A stretch of 64,000 nt of DNA from Virgibacillus profundi (GTDB lineage Bacteria; Bacillota; Bacilli; Bacillales; Amphibacillaceae). The DNA is taken from the NCBI RefSeq assembly GCF_002287375.1, contig NZ_NPOA01000007.1:62001-126000 (forward strand), read 5' to 3'. The translations under genes were made by a program, and so were the position numbers. The notes beneath the pieces were generated by a model. It did no database searches. It saw only the letters and a program-made list of their open reading frames with translations, and had not been told where the DNA came from. Position 1 is the first letter of the stretch. Every line of letters starts with the position of its first letter. Of the stretch, positions 26,849 to 36,473 are shown piece by piece.

Positions 26849-29800
26849 ATGGGATATAATCAACTACCACAGGTACAAGGTCTTTACCACCCGGAATTTG
26901 AACATGATGCATGCGGAATCGGCTTATATGCTCATATAAATGGAATTCCAACACATGATATTGTAAACAAAGGATTAGATATGCTCTGCCAATTAAAACA
27001 CCGTGGTGGAAAAGGGAATGATCCCTTAACCGGGGATGGAGCAGGATTAATGGTGCAGCTTCCAGATCTATTTTTTCGAAAGGTTTGTTCGGAAATTAAT
27101 TTGCCTGAAAAAGGAAATTATGGTGTAGGTATGCTTTTTTTTCCGAATGATATAAAAACTCGAAAAGAGATGGAAAACAGGATAAATTCGATTATTGAGC
27201 AAGAAGGACAAATCGTACTCGGGTGGAGAACAGTACCAATAAATGTTGAGGATATCGGTCAAAAAGCAAAAGATAGCTGTCCTTTTGTTCGGCAGCTATT
27301 TATCAATGCAGGCCCATCCACGAAAGAAACGGGGGCATTTGAACGAAAATTATATGTAATTCGAAAACAGGCGGAAAAATTAGCAATGGAACAGGAAGAA
27401 TGTTTTTATTTTTCGAGCCTTTCCAGTCAAACAATTGTTTATAAAGGAATGTTAACGCCAGAACAGCTTCGTGATTTCTATCTAGACTTACAAGATAAGG
27501 ACTTTGTATCAGCTTTTTCTTTAGTTCATTCCCGTTTCAGCACCAACACATTTCCAAGCTGGGAACGTGCGCATCCGAATCGTTATTTGATGCATAACGG
27601 TGAAATTAATACCCTGAAAGGAAATATAAGTTGGATGTGTGCACGTGAAAAACAGTTTGTGTCAGAGGCATTCGGGGATGATTTGAATAAAGTATTTCCA
27701 ATCTTGGATGTCGATGGAAGTGATTCGTCCATTCTGGATAATGCATTGGAATTCTTTATTTTAGCAGGACGTAAACCTGCTCATGCCGCTATGATGCTAA
27801 TTCCGGAACCTTGGGCACAAAACCCGCACATGTCAAAAGAGAAGAAAGCCTTCTATGAATATCATAGCTGCCTCATGGAGCCTTGGGATGGGCCAACAAC
27901 AATTTCTTTTACAGATGGCAAACAAATTGGTGCCATCTTAGACAGAAACGGTTTACGCCCTGCACGTTATTATGTGACAAAAGATGATTACCTCATTTTT
28001 TCTTCCGAGGTTGGCGTAATCGATATAGATGAAAAAAACATTTTATATAAAGACCGCCTAAGTCCTGGAAAACTGCTTTTACTTGATCTGGAAGAAGGAC
28101 GGATTATTTCGGATGATGAGATTAAAACAGAGATGGCAAAAGCCCTTCCCTACGAAAAATGGTTAAATACACAGCTTTTTAAAATTGAAAATAAAGTAGA
28201 ATCAGTAGCAAATAATCGTTATGAAAACTTAGTAACAAGGCAAAAAGCATTTGGCTATACGTATGAAGATGTTCATAAATATTTAATTTCACTTGTAAAT
28301 GAAGAAAAAGATCCAATCGGTTCAATGGGAAACGATGCCCCGTTAGCAGTATTATCGGATCATCCACAATCACTATTTTCATATTTTAAACAATTATTTG
28401 CCCAAGTAACGAATCCTCCAATCGATGCTTACCGTGAATCTCTTGTTACATCAACAATAAGTTTGCTAGGACCTGAAGGCAATATTCTCCACCCGAGTGA
28501 GGAGAATTGTCGCAGACTTCAAGTCGATACACCGATACTATCCAACCATCAGCTTTCGCTATTAAAAAATAATCATTATCCAGGATTTAAAAGTAGGACG
28601 ATACATGCATTATTTTCTAATGATCTCGAAGGTGCGTTGGAACAAATTTGTACAGAAGCTGAAAAAGCGATATCAGAAGGAATAAGTATTCTTATATTAT
28701 CGGACCGTAACATGGAGAATAATGCTGCAATCCCAGCCCTGCTTGCTGTAAGTGCGCTGCATCAGCACTTAATTCGCCAAGGGAATCGCACAAAAGTCAG
28801 CCTCATTGCTGAAACTGGAGAAGCAAGAGAAGTGCATCATTTTGCAGCATTAATCGGTTATGGAGTAAATGCCATAAATCCTTACCTTGCGTATGCAACA
28901 CTCCATCAGGCGATCGAAGAGGAACATTTAGCTTACAGTTATCGTGAAGCGGTCACTAGATACATGAAGGGCATAACAGAAGGTGTCGTTAAAGTCATGG
29001 CTAAAATGGGGATTTCTACGATGCAAAGTTACCGCGGTGCACAAATATTTGAGGCAATTGGAATAAGTAACAAGGTTATTGATCGCTATTTTGCTGGGAC
29101 CGCTTCTCAACTTGGCGGGATTGAATTAGATACAATCGCTGAAGAAACAATAAAACGCCACAAGGATGCCTATGCAGGCAGCCTTGATGAAACATTGGAT
29201 TCCGGTAGTAATTTGCAGTGGAGAAAAAATGGAGAACATCATGCCTTTAACCCGAAAACCATTCATATGTTGCAATGGGCTAGTCGAAGAGGGGATTATG
29301 ATCTGTTTAAGCAATATTCAAAAGCAGCAAATGAGGAACGAATAAATTTTTTACGTAATTTGTTTTCATTTAAAAAAGCTGATAATCCGTTACCAATAGA
29401 AGAAGTAGAAGCCGTAGAATCAATAGTAAAGCGGTTTAAAACGGGGGCAATGTCGTTTGGATCTTTGAGTCAAGAAGCACATGAATCACTGGCCATTGCC
29501 ATGAACCGTATTGGTGGTAAAAGCAACAGTGGTGAAGGTGGAGAGGATCCGCGAAGATTTGCGGTGGATGAGCATGGAGACATTTCGAGAAGTGCGATTA
29601 AACAAATTGCTTCTGGCCGATTCGGAGTGAAAAGCCATTATCTTGTCAATGCAGAAGAGCTGCAAATTAAAATGGCGCAAGGAGCAAAGCCAGGTGAAGG
29701 TGGACAGCTTCCAGGCAATAAAGTGTACCCTTGGATAGCAGATGTACGTGGATCTACTCCCGGTGTTGGGCTTATTTCACCACCGCCACATCATGATATT

Positions 29801-31405
29801 TATTCGATTGAAGATTTAGCACAACTGATTCACGATCTAAAAAACGCCAATCGTCATGCGCGAATAAGTGTTAAACTTGTAGCAAAAGCTGGAATCGGAA
29901 CCATTGCCTCTGGTGTTGCAAAAGGCGCTGCAGATGTTATTTCTGTCAGTGGCTATGACGGTGGAACAGGAGCTTCACCAAAAACGAGTATTAAACACAC
30001 GGGTCTTCCATGGGAGCTGGGTTTAGCTGAAACACATCAAACCCTCATGTTGAATGGATTGAGGAACCGCGTTGTCCTGGAGACAGATGGCAAACTCATG
30101 ACAGGAAAAGATGTTGTGATGGCTGCATTGCTCGGTGCGGAAGAATATGGCTTTGCGACAGCCCCACTCGTTGTTCTTGGCTGTGTCATGATGAGAGCAT
30201 GTCATTTGGACACCTGTCCTGTTGGCATCGCAACACAAAACCCTGAATTAAGAAAAAAATTCATAGGTGATCCGGAGCATGTCGTTAACTTTATGCACTT
30301 TATTGCACAGGAAGTTAGAGAAATAATGGCTGCGCTTGGTTTTAGGACTGTTGAAGAAATGGTAGGTCGAACGGATATCTTAACGATAAATGATCGGGCG
30401 AAAAACCATTGGAAAGCGCAATATTTGGATTTGTCCAGATTGCTTTTCCAGCCGGACGGATCAAGAACAAGTCAAATCAGTCAGGACCATCAGCTTGATG
30501 TGTCACTTGATATAAGCACCATTCTACCAGCAGTAAAAACTGCAATAGAACAAAATAAAAAGATTGATCTAACATATGCGATCAAAAATACGAATCGCGT
30601 AACAGGAACCATTGTTGGCAGTGAAATCACTAAACAATACGGTGAAGCAGGGCTACCGGAAGATACGATCACACTACGATTTACAGGTTCTGCCGGGCAA
30701 AGCTTTGGTGCCTATATACCATGCGGCATGTCATTAATATTAACTGGTGATGCCAATGACTATATAGGAAAAGGTTTATCCGGCGGAAAGATAATTGTAT
30801 CATCCCCTATCAAAGCAAAAGACAAAGCGTCTTCCAATGTCATTACCGGAAATGTAGCGCTTTATGGTGCCACAAGAGGTGAGGCATATATCAATGGTTT
30901 GGCTGGCGAACGGTTTGCTGTTAGAAATAGCGGTGCAAATGCTGTTGTCGAAGGAATCGGTGATCATGGCTGTGAATATATGACTGGTGGACGTGTACTA
31001 ATATTAGGAGAAATTGGTAAAAACTTTGCTGCAGGTATGTCAGGTGGGATTGCCTATGTGCTTACGGAAAGTAAAACAACATTCAAACAGCTTTGTAACA
31101 AGGAACTGGTTGAATTTGAAACACTCTCAGCCAAAGACGAACGTGAACGAGTGAAACAAATGGTGCACCATCATTATCGGCACACAGGCAGTCAAAAAGC
31201 TGCCTACGTACTAAACAACTGGGAAAGTAGTATAACTAAATTCGTGAAAGTTATCCCGAAAGACTATAAATTAATGCGTAAAAGAATACAAGATCAACAG
31301 AATGCTGGTTTAACAGACGATGAAGCCTCCATGAATGCTTTTCAAACAAAGAATAAGAAACCGAGTATTACGGGAAGGACAAACCCGCAAATCATCCCAA
31401 TTTAA
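26849..31405 (+). CDS. gltB: Glutamate synthase (NADPH) large subunit
   Basis: A 1518-residue subunit (called GltA in B. subtilis, 1520 residues). The mature N-terminal nucleophile is Cys22 after a 21-residue propeptide (HDACGIG). The glutaminase domain is followed by the central domain, the FMN-binding synthase domain (GGTGASPKTSIKHTG near residue 1040), the 3Fe-4S cysteines in CVMMRACHLDTCPVG near 1112-1122 and the GXGXG beta-helix (about 1240-1430). It converts glutamine plus 2-oxoglutarate into two glutamates. ATG is preceded by GGAGG; gltD follows after 16 bases. Confidence 0.96.
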   Translation: MGYNQLPQVQGLYHPEFEHDACGIGLYAHINGIPTHDIVNKGLDMLCQLKHRGGKGNDPLTGDGAGLMVQLPDLFFRKVCSEINLPEKGNYGVGMLFFPNDIKTRKEMENRINSIIEQEGQIVLGWRTVPINVEDIGQKAKDSCPFVRQLFINAGPSTKETGAFERKLYVIRKQAEKLAMEQEECFYFSSLSSQTIVYKGMLTPEQLRDFYLDLQDKDFVSAFSLVHSRFSTNTFPSWERAHPNRYLMHNGEINTLKGNISWMCAREKQFVSEAFGDDLNKVFPILDVDGSDSSILDNALEFFILAGRKPAHAAMMLIPEPWAQNPHMSKEKKAFYEYHSCLMEPWDGPTTISFTDGKQIGAILDRNGLRPARYYVTKDDYLIFSSEVGVIDIDEKNILYKDRLSPGKLLLLDLEEGRIISDDEIKTEMAKALPYEKWLNTQLFKIENKVESVANNRYENLVTRQKAFGYTYEDVHKYLISLVNEEKDPIGSMGNDAPLAVLSDHPQSLFSYFKQLFAQVTNPPIDAYRESLVTSTISLLGPEGNILHPSEENCRRLQVDTPILSNHQLSLLKNNHYPGFKSRTIHALFSNDLEGALEQICTEAEKAISEGISILILSDRNMENNAAIPALLAVSALHQHLIRQGNRTKVSLIAETGEAREVHHFAALIGYGVNAINPYLAYATLHQAIEEEHLAYSYREAVTRYMKGITEGVVKVMAKMGISTMQSYRGAQIFEAIGISNKVIDRYFAGTASQLGGIELDTIAEETIKRHKDAYAGSLDETLDSGSNLQWRKNGEHHAFNPKTIHMLQWASRRGDYDLFKQYSKAANEERINFLRNLFSFKKADNPLPIEEVEAVESIVKRFKTGAMSFGSLSQEAHESLAIAMNRIGGKSNSGEGGEDPRRFAVDEHGDISRSAIKQIASGRFGVKSHYLVNAEELQIKMAQGAKPGEGGQLPGNKVYPWIADVRGSTPGVGLISPPPHHDIYSIEDLAQLIHDLKNANRHARISVKLVAKAGIGTIASGVAKGAADVISVSGYDGGTGASPKTSIKHTGLPWELGLAETHQTLMLNGLRNRVVLETDGKLMTGKDVVMAALLGAEEYGFATAPLVVLGCVMMRACHLDTCPVGIATQNPELRKKFIGDPEHVVNFMHFIAQEVREIMAALGFRTVEEMVGRTDILTINDRAKNHWKAQYLDLSRLLFQPDGSRTSQISQDHQLDVSLDISTILPAVKTAIEQNKKIDLTYAIKNTNRVTGTIVGSEITKQYGEAGLPEDTITLRFTGSAGQSFGAYIPCGMSLILTGDANDYIGKGLSGGKIIVSSPIKAKDKASSNVITGNVALYGATRGEAYINGLAGERFAVRNSGANAVVEGIGDHGCEYMTGGRVLILGEIGKNFAAGMSGGIAYVLTESKTTFKQLCNKELVEFETLSAKDERERVKQMVHHHYRHTGSQKAAYVLNNWESSITKFVKVIPKDYKLMRKRIQDQQNAGLTDDEASMNAFQTKNKKPSITGRTNPQIIPI

Positions 31406-31421
31406 GGAAGGAGAAAGGTAA

Positions 31422-32918
31422 ATGGGCAAAATAACTGGTTTCATTGATTATGAACGGGAAGAAGCGGATGAGCGTAATCTTCTTAAACGCACGGGTGACT
31501 GGGATGAATATGACGCGCCATTTTCCGATGAAGTATTAAGCAGACAAGGAGCACGTTGTATGGACTGTGGAACCCCTTTTTGCCAAATGGGAGATATAAT
31601 AAATGGTGCTGCAACCGGCTGTCCTATCTATAATTTAATTCCTGAGTGGAATGACTTGGTGTATCGTGGCCAATGGAAAGAAGCATTAGCACGATTAACA
31701 AAAACAAATAATTTTCCGGAGTTTACAGGCAGGGTTTGTCCGGCTCCCTGTGAAGGTTCCTGTACTGTCGCCATTTCCGATCCTGCCGTAGCCATTAAAA
31801 GTATTGAGCGCACGATTATCGATAAAGGATTTGCAAACGGCTGGATTACACCGAGAATACCTAAAAATCGTACGGATAAATCGATTGCTATTGTAGGCTC
31901 AGGTCCAGCAGGGTTAGCCAGTGCTGATCAGTTAAATCAAGCGGGACACGCTGTAACAGTTTATGAGCGAGCAGATCGTGCTGGCGGATTGCTAACATAT
32001 GGTATACCGAATATGAAGCTTGATAAAGCCATTGTCAGCCGACGAATTAACCTACTGGAACAAGAAGGCATCAAATTTGTAACAAATACCGAAGTTGGAA
32101 AAGACATTTCAGCAGATGAACTAACTAGTCGTTATGATTCGGTCATTATTTGTACGGGAGCACAAAAGCAACGTGATTTATCGATTGAAGGAAGCAATGC
32201 AGATGGAATCCACTTTGCAATGGATTACTTAACTGCTTCTACAAAAAGCTTGTTGGATTCTGTATATAATTTAGACGAATGCCTGAATGTGAAAGGTAAA
32301 GACGTGATTGTTATCGGTGGCGGAGATACTGGTGCTGATTGTATTGCAACAGCCCTTCGACAAAATTGCAATAGTGTTATCCAATTTGGCAAGCATCCAA
32401 AACCGCCTTTAGTAAGAAATGAAAGCAATATGTGGCCAGAATACCCGCACGTTTTTACTGTTGAATATGCACATAAAGAAGCCACAGCTAAATTTGGCGC
32501 GGATCCAAGACAGTATTGCATCCGAACGAAACGATTTGTTTCCGATGAAAATGGGGCTGTAAAAGAACTTCATACTATTGAAATGAAAAAATCTAAAGAT
32601 GGGTCGGGTAAATTTATTTTCAAAGAAATTCCCGGAACAGAAAAGGTTTGGCCAGCACAGGTTGTGTTCATCGCTATCGGGTTCGAAGGCCCTGAACTCC
32701 AAGTGTTGAATCAATTTAGGATAAACACATCCATGAGAAAAGTAGATGCCAAATATGGGGACTTTGCTACGAATATCGAAAAGGTTTTTGCTGCAGGTGA
32801 CGCCAGAAGAGGACAAAGCTTGATCGTTTGGGCAATCAATGAAGGTCGAGAAGTAGCACGGAAAGTCGATCATTATTTAATGGGAAGTTCAGTATTGCCA
32901 TCCTATTTAGAAACATAA
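31422..32918 (+). CDS. gltD: Glutamate synthase small subunit
   Basis: A 498-residue FAD/NADPH subunit that feeds electrons to GltB. Two 4Fe-4S clusters are ligated by CMDCGTPFC near residue 47 and CPAPCEGSC near 106. FAD binds at VGSGPAGLASA near 153, and NADPH at GGGDTGAD near 305. The C-terminal GDARRGQSLIVWAI near residue 459 is the second FAD-binding signature. Full length and intact. RBS AAGGAGAAAGG; cotranscribed with gltB. Confidence 0.96.
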   Translation: MGKITGFIDYEREEADERNLLKRTGDWDEYDAPFSDEVLSRQGARCMDCGTPFCQMGDIINGAATGCPIYNLIPEWNDLVYRGQWKEALARLTKTNNFPEFTGRVCPAPCEGSCTVAISDPAVAIKSIERTIIDKGFANGWITPRIPKNRTDKSIAIVGSGPAGLASADQLNQAGHAVTVYERADRAGGLLTYGIPNMKLDKAIVSRRINLLEQEGIKFVTNTEVGKDISADELTSRYDSVIICTGAQKQRDLSIEGSNADGIHFAMDYLTASTKSLLDSVYNLDECLNVKGKDVIVIGGGDTGADCIATALRQNCNSVIQFGKHPKPPLVRNESNMWPEYPHVFTVEYAHKEATAKFGADPRQYCIRTKRFVSDENGAVKELHTIEMKKSKDGSGKFIFKEIPGTEKVWPAQVVFIAIGFEGPELQVLNQFRINTSMRKVDAKYGDFATNIEKVFAAGDARRGQSLIVWAINEGREVARKVDHYLMGSSVLPSYLET

Positions 32919-32944
32919 AATATTTTTACACTGATAGGAAAGTA

Positions 32945-33090
32945 TAACTTTTTTAGGAAATCAGTATAAGTGCAACAAGGCTTTCGCCATTAAGGCTTGC
33001 ACTCCAGAGTATAAGGGCTTCTAAGAAAGCAAAATACGCTTTTCAAAAATCCCTTTAACGAAAGCCAAGTTTTCTAAAAAAATAGTGCAT
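32945..33090. repeat. Probable small inverted-repeat element after gltD
   Basis: The ends carry inverted words: CTTTTTTAGGAAA and GGCTTTCGCC at the left, and GGCTTTCGTTAAAGG with TTTTTTTAGAAAA on the complementary strand at the right. Inside, AGTGCAA and TTGCACT form another dyad. It is non-coding. It separates gltD from the AraC-type gene and may reduce or regulate readthrough. Only one copy is in the window, so repeat status rests on its structure. Confidence 0.45.
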
Positions 33091-33113
33091 GATGATTGAA
33101 AAGGGGGAGTTAG

Positions 33114-33902
33114 ATGCTCTATACGAATCCAGATCATTTTATGCTGAAACCATCACTTGCTACTATTCATTGTGAACCGAACTGGAGGTGGAAAAAACGA
33201 GATAAACCGATGCCAAATTATGATTTATTATATGTATGGAATGGTGAAGGGACAGTGGTATTAAACGAAAAGCCATATGATGTGGAAAAGGGAAACTGTT
33301 TTCTTTTTAAACCTGGTGATGTAATAACTGCAACACATATTCCCCAAAATTCCCTTATCTTAACCTATATTCATTTCGATGTGACCGAAACACCTAAATT
33401 GGTTCCACAAGCCCATCGTATTATAGAAAATACGATTAATTTCGAATCGTTATTAACTCAATACGTACGTTTGTTTTTAATAAAAACATTTGGTGCAGAA
33501 ATTGAGGCAAAGCTAATATTGAAGCAATTGATGATTCACTTATTGAGAGAAGAACAAGAGAAGGAAGAGCAAATGAATGATTCAAGTAATCGTTTATTGG
33601 AAACGATACGAGAAGTAGCCAATTATATTCAGCAACATCCAGGAGAACCACATACGATTGAAAGCTTAGCAACACGTGCAAATCTTTCTCAGCGTTATTT
33701 TTCCGAGAAGTTTAAACAAATTATAGGTCAGACAGTAAAATCGTATATCGTTTATTCAAGGATAAAAAGAGCGGAGCATTTATTACATTTTACAGGAATG
33801 ACAGTGACAGAAGCCGCATATGCCCTTGGCTATAATGACCTCCACTTTTTCAGTAGGCAATTTAAAAAACACACGGGAAAAAACCCCTCAGAAGTTCGTT
33901 AA
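33114..33902 (+). CDS. AraC-family transcriptional regulator
   Basis: A 262-residue protein with an N-terminal cupin-like sensor (YDLLYVWNGEGTVVLNEK, GNCFLFKPGD) and a C-terminal double helix-turn-helix of AraC type (about residues 165-262), including the family signature AAYALGYNDLHFFSRQFKKHTGKNPSE. ATG follows AAGGGGGAG. The position between gltBD and the dapL-asnO run suggests that it controls one or both; the ligand is unknown. It ends at a strong terminator. Confidence 0.88.
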   Translation: MLYTNPDHFMLKPSLATIHCEPNWRWKKRDKPMPNYDLLYVWNGEGTVVLNEKPYDVEKGNCFLFKPGDVITATHIPQNSLILTYIHFDVTETPKLVPQAHRIIENTINFESLLTQYVRLFLIKTFGAEIEAKLILKQLMIHLLREEQEKEEQMNDSSNRLLETIREVANYIQQHPGEPHTIESLATRANLSQRYFSEKFKQIIGQTVKSYIVYSRIKRAEHLLHFTGMTVTEAAYALGYNDLHFFSRQFKKHTGKNPSEVR

Positions 33903-33925
33903 TCAAGTTCATATCAATATCTCAC

Positions 33926-33975
33926 AAGTACTTAAAAGCTCATTTATACACGAACTTTTAAGTACTTCTTTTTAT
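33926..33975 (+). terminator. Rho-independent terminator after the AraC-type gene
   Basis: A perfect 13-bp stem AAGTACTTAAAAG/CTTTTAAGTACTT (33926-33938 with 33955-33967) is followed by CTTTTT. Confidence 0.8.
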
Positions 33976-34208
33976 TGAATTGCGAGGTAATGGCTGTAAC
34001 ACTTAGTCAACTGCAGATAACGCTGTAATGACAGCGAGTAACCTAATTATTAGCTATTTTTTGATTAGTACTTTTTTCTATATACATAAAAGTGCAAATG
34101 TTTCACTTATTAGTCTAAATACTTTTTATTTTCTGGATGTTATTATTTAAAAAAGGAAATTCCTCATTAATGACTGTATTAGCTGAAGAAGAAATGACAT
34201 CAATTGTT

Positions 34209-34324
34209 ACTGCATCCGTAAACTATGTGAAATCAGTAGCAAAAGAAAGATTGAAAATAATGTCTAAGATGGGCATTTCCACGATGCAGCGTACGAAGGA
34301 GATGCCCGCCGAGGACAGAGCTTG
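34209..34324 (+). pseudogene. Relic of a second gltB-gltD pair, reduced to a gltB-gltD junction
   Basis: The codons 34209-34289 read NYVKSVAKERLKIMSKMGIS-TMQ, matching GltB around its residues 695-726 (KVMAKMGISTMQ in the intact copy). Directly after, in another frame, 34298-34324 read GDARRGQSL, the C-terminal FAD motif of GltD (residue 459 in the intact copy). About 3.8 kb that should lie between them is missing. The fragment resembles canonical GltB (KIMSKMGIST) more than the intact neighbour, so it probably comes from a different gltBD. An open frame of 62 codons over it is not a gene. It ends just before the RBS of dapL. Confidence 0.75.
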
Positions 34325-34347
34325 AATGTTTACAAGGAGGAGTAGAT

Positions 34348-35586
34348 ATGGCAACTGATTATATACAACAGTTATTTGCAGACAGAATAGGAGGATCGCA
34401 ATTTGGCTTAAAAGAGGAAATATATAAATTTGAAAAAATTAAAAGAACAAAAAGGGAAGCAATCGAAGCAAATCCTAATATGAAATTAATTGATCTTGGC
34501 GTTGGTGAACCTGATTCGATGGCGGATGAATCTGTTATAAAAGTGTTAGTTAATGAAGCTAGTAAACTAGAAAATCGCTTTTATGCAGATAATGGAATCC
34601 ATGAGTTTAAGAGGGCTGCAGTGGCATATATGAAAGAGGTTTTTGCTATTGATGACCTTGATCCCGAAACAGAGATCAATCACGTGATTGGTTCCAAATC
34701 TGCACTAGCAATGATTCCAACAGCTTTTATAAATCCAGGTGATATTACGATTATACCGACTCCAAACTACCCGATTATAGGGACCCATACAAAATATCTC
34801 GGGGGAGAAGTTGTTCATTTGCCATTACTTGCGGAAAATTCATTTCTTCCAAAGCTAGATTCATTGAGTGAAAGTGTTTTGAAAAAGGCAAAGTTGCTCT
34901 ATTTGAACTATCCGAACAATCCAACAGGAGCTGTAGCGAATCGCGGGTTTTTTGAAGAAGTCGTACGCTTTGCGAAGGAAAATGAATTGATCGTCATCCA
35001 TGATGCTGCTTATGCTGCACTTGTTTTTGATAATGAAAGCCCACTGAGTTTCTTATCTGTTCCAGGTGCAAAACAAGTTGGGGTAGAGCTTCATTCATTA
35101 TCAAAATCTTTCAATATGACAGGTTGGCGCATCGGCTTTATTGCGGGCAATGCTAAGCTCGTTTCTGCATTTGCGACAGTGAAGGATAATTATGATTCCG
35201 GTCAATTTATCCCTATTCAGAAAGCAGCTGCTTATGCTCTTCTACATCCAAAAATGACAGAACAGAAAGCATCTAAATATTCACGACGTCACTTTCTTCT
35301 ATCGAAAATATTACGTGCATGTGGATTTGATGTAAAAAAACCAAAAGGATCCTTTTTCTTATATACGAAGATCCCAAAAGCGGTAGCAAATGGTCTGAAT
35401 TTTAAGTCGGCAGAGGAATTTAGCCGGTACTTATTGAAGGAGCATTTAATCTCCACAGTTCCATGGGATGATACCGGATCATATGTCCGCTTTTCAGTTA
35501 CATTTCAAACCGATGGAAGGGAGGAGGAACAGCAAGTATTGAAAGAAATCAAAGCAAGGCTCAGTACTTCCGATTTCATTTTTTAA
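34348..35586 (+). CDS. dapL: LL-diaminopimelate aminotransferase (DapL type)
   Basis: A 412-residue class I aminotransferase. The PLP lysine is in SLSKSFNMTGWRIGF near residue 253, with NYPNNPTG near 193 and DAAYAALVFD near 222. N-terminal IDLGVGEPD and the YADNGIHEFKRA segment fit DapL, which makes LL-diaminopimelate from tetrahydrodipicolinate in one step with glutamate as donor. B. subtilis instead uses the acetylated route, so DapL here would be a shortcut. The dapF gene next to it supports the assignment; other aminotransferases of this class cannot be excluded. ATG follows AAGGAGGAG. Confidence 0.8.
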   Translation: MATDYIQQLFADRIGGSQFGLKEEIYKFEKIKRTKREAIEANPNMKLIDLGVGEPDSMADESVIKVLVNEASKLENRFYADNGIHEFKRAAVAYMKEVFAIDDLDPETEINHVIGSKSALAMIPTAFINPGDITIIPTPNYPIIGTHTKYLGGEVVHLPLLAENSFLPKLDSLSESVLKKAKLLYLNYPNNPTGAVANRGFFEEVVRFAKENELIVIHDAAYAALVFDNESPLSFLSVPGAKQVGVELHSLSKSFNMTGWRIGFIAGNAKLVSAFATVKDNYDSGQFIPIQKAAAYALLHPKMTEQKASKYSRRHFLLSKILRACGFDVKKPKGSFFLYTKIPKAVANGLNFKSAEEFSRYLLKEHLISTVPWDDTGSYVRFSVTFQTDGREEEQQVLKEIKARLSTSDFIF

Positions 35587-35599
35587 GGAGGGGAGAAAA

Positions 35600-36457
35600 G
35601 TGTTGTTTACTAAAATGCATGGATTAGGAAATGCCTACGTTATTTTTAATCAATTAGACGATGAATTTGAAAATCAAGAATTTCATCAGCTTGCAAAGAA
35701 CATATCAGATGTGAACATCGGAATTGGATCTGATGGTATTATCCTCATTTGCTCATCAAAAGTAGCTGATTTTCAAATAAGAATTTTTAATAAAGATGGT
35801 TCCGAAGCAAAGAATTGTGGAAATGGCATGCGTTGTGTTGCTAAGTTTCTCTTTGACCATATGTACGTAACTTCTCCACGCTTTACGATTGAAACATTAG
35901 GTGGCGTAGGAAGTGTAGATGTGGAAGTTGATCATAAACAAATGGTGAAATATGTCACAGTGGATATGGGTGCACCGAAACTGTTAAAAGGAATGATCCC
36001 GATGATAGGTGATCCGTTCATTGCGACTATTAACGAACCGCATTCCTTCGATGAAGTTACGTATAATCTCACTTGCGTATCGATGGGAAATCCTCATGCA
36101 ATCATGTTTGTTGATGATGTGAAACAATTTCCGTTAGAAAACATTGGTCCGACCATAGAAAGATCTGTGCTTTTTCCAGAGCGGGTTAACGTAGGAATCG
36201 TTTGTGTTAAAAATCGTCAAGAGATTGATTATCGGGTGTGGGAGCGAGGGTCAGGCATGACAATGGCATGTGGAACAGGTGCTTGTGCAGCAGTAGTAGC
36301 CGCCACATTAAATGAATTTATTGATAAAAATAAGCCTGTAACCGTTCATCTTCCTGGTGGAGATCTGACCGTAAGATGGGATGAAAGCGGGACTGTGTGG
36401 AAAAGGGGAGAAGCAACATATATATGCCACGGTGAATGGGAAATGGATACAAAATAA
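35600..36457 (+). CDS. dapF: Diaminopimelate epimerase DapF
   Basis: A 285-residue epimerase converting LL- to meso-diaminopimelate. The two catalytic cysteines are in NCGNGMRC near residue 74 and ACGTGACA near 224, each in its usual turn. The N terminus [11 protein letters not shown] is typical. GTG start at 35600 behind AAGGAGGGGAGA; only 13 bases separate it from dapL and 16 from glnA, so the genes form an operon. The product feeds lysine and peptidoglycan synthesis. Confidence 0.94.
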   Translation: MLFTKMHGLGNAYVIFNQLDDEFENQEFHQLAKNISDVNIGIGSDGIILICSSKVADFQIRIFNKDGSEAKNCGNGMRCVAKFLFDHMYVTSPRFTIETLGGVGSVDVEVDHKQMVKYVTVDMGAPKLLKGMIPMIGDPFIATINEPHSFDEVTYNLTCVSMGNPHAIMFVDDVKQFPLENIGPTIERSVLFPERVNVGIVCVKNRQEIDYRVWERGSGMTMACGTGACAAVVAATLNEFIDKNKPVTVHLPGGDLTVRWDESGTVWKRGEATYICHGEWEMDTK

Positions 36458-36473
36458 TCTAGGAGTTGCTTAT

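Noticed and set aside
34137-34325. 62-codon open frame as a gene
   Set aside because: Its second half is a GltB fragment joined out of frame to a GltD fragment; it is a relic.
36381-36473. Longer glutamine synthetase from the upstream in-frame start
   Set aside because: The extension lies in the dapF coding region and has no family similarity; AGGAG and ATG at 36474 match the usual start.
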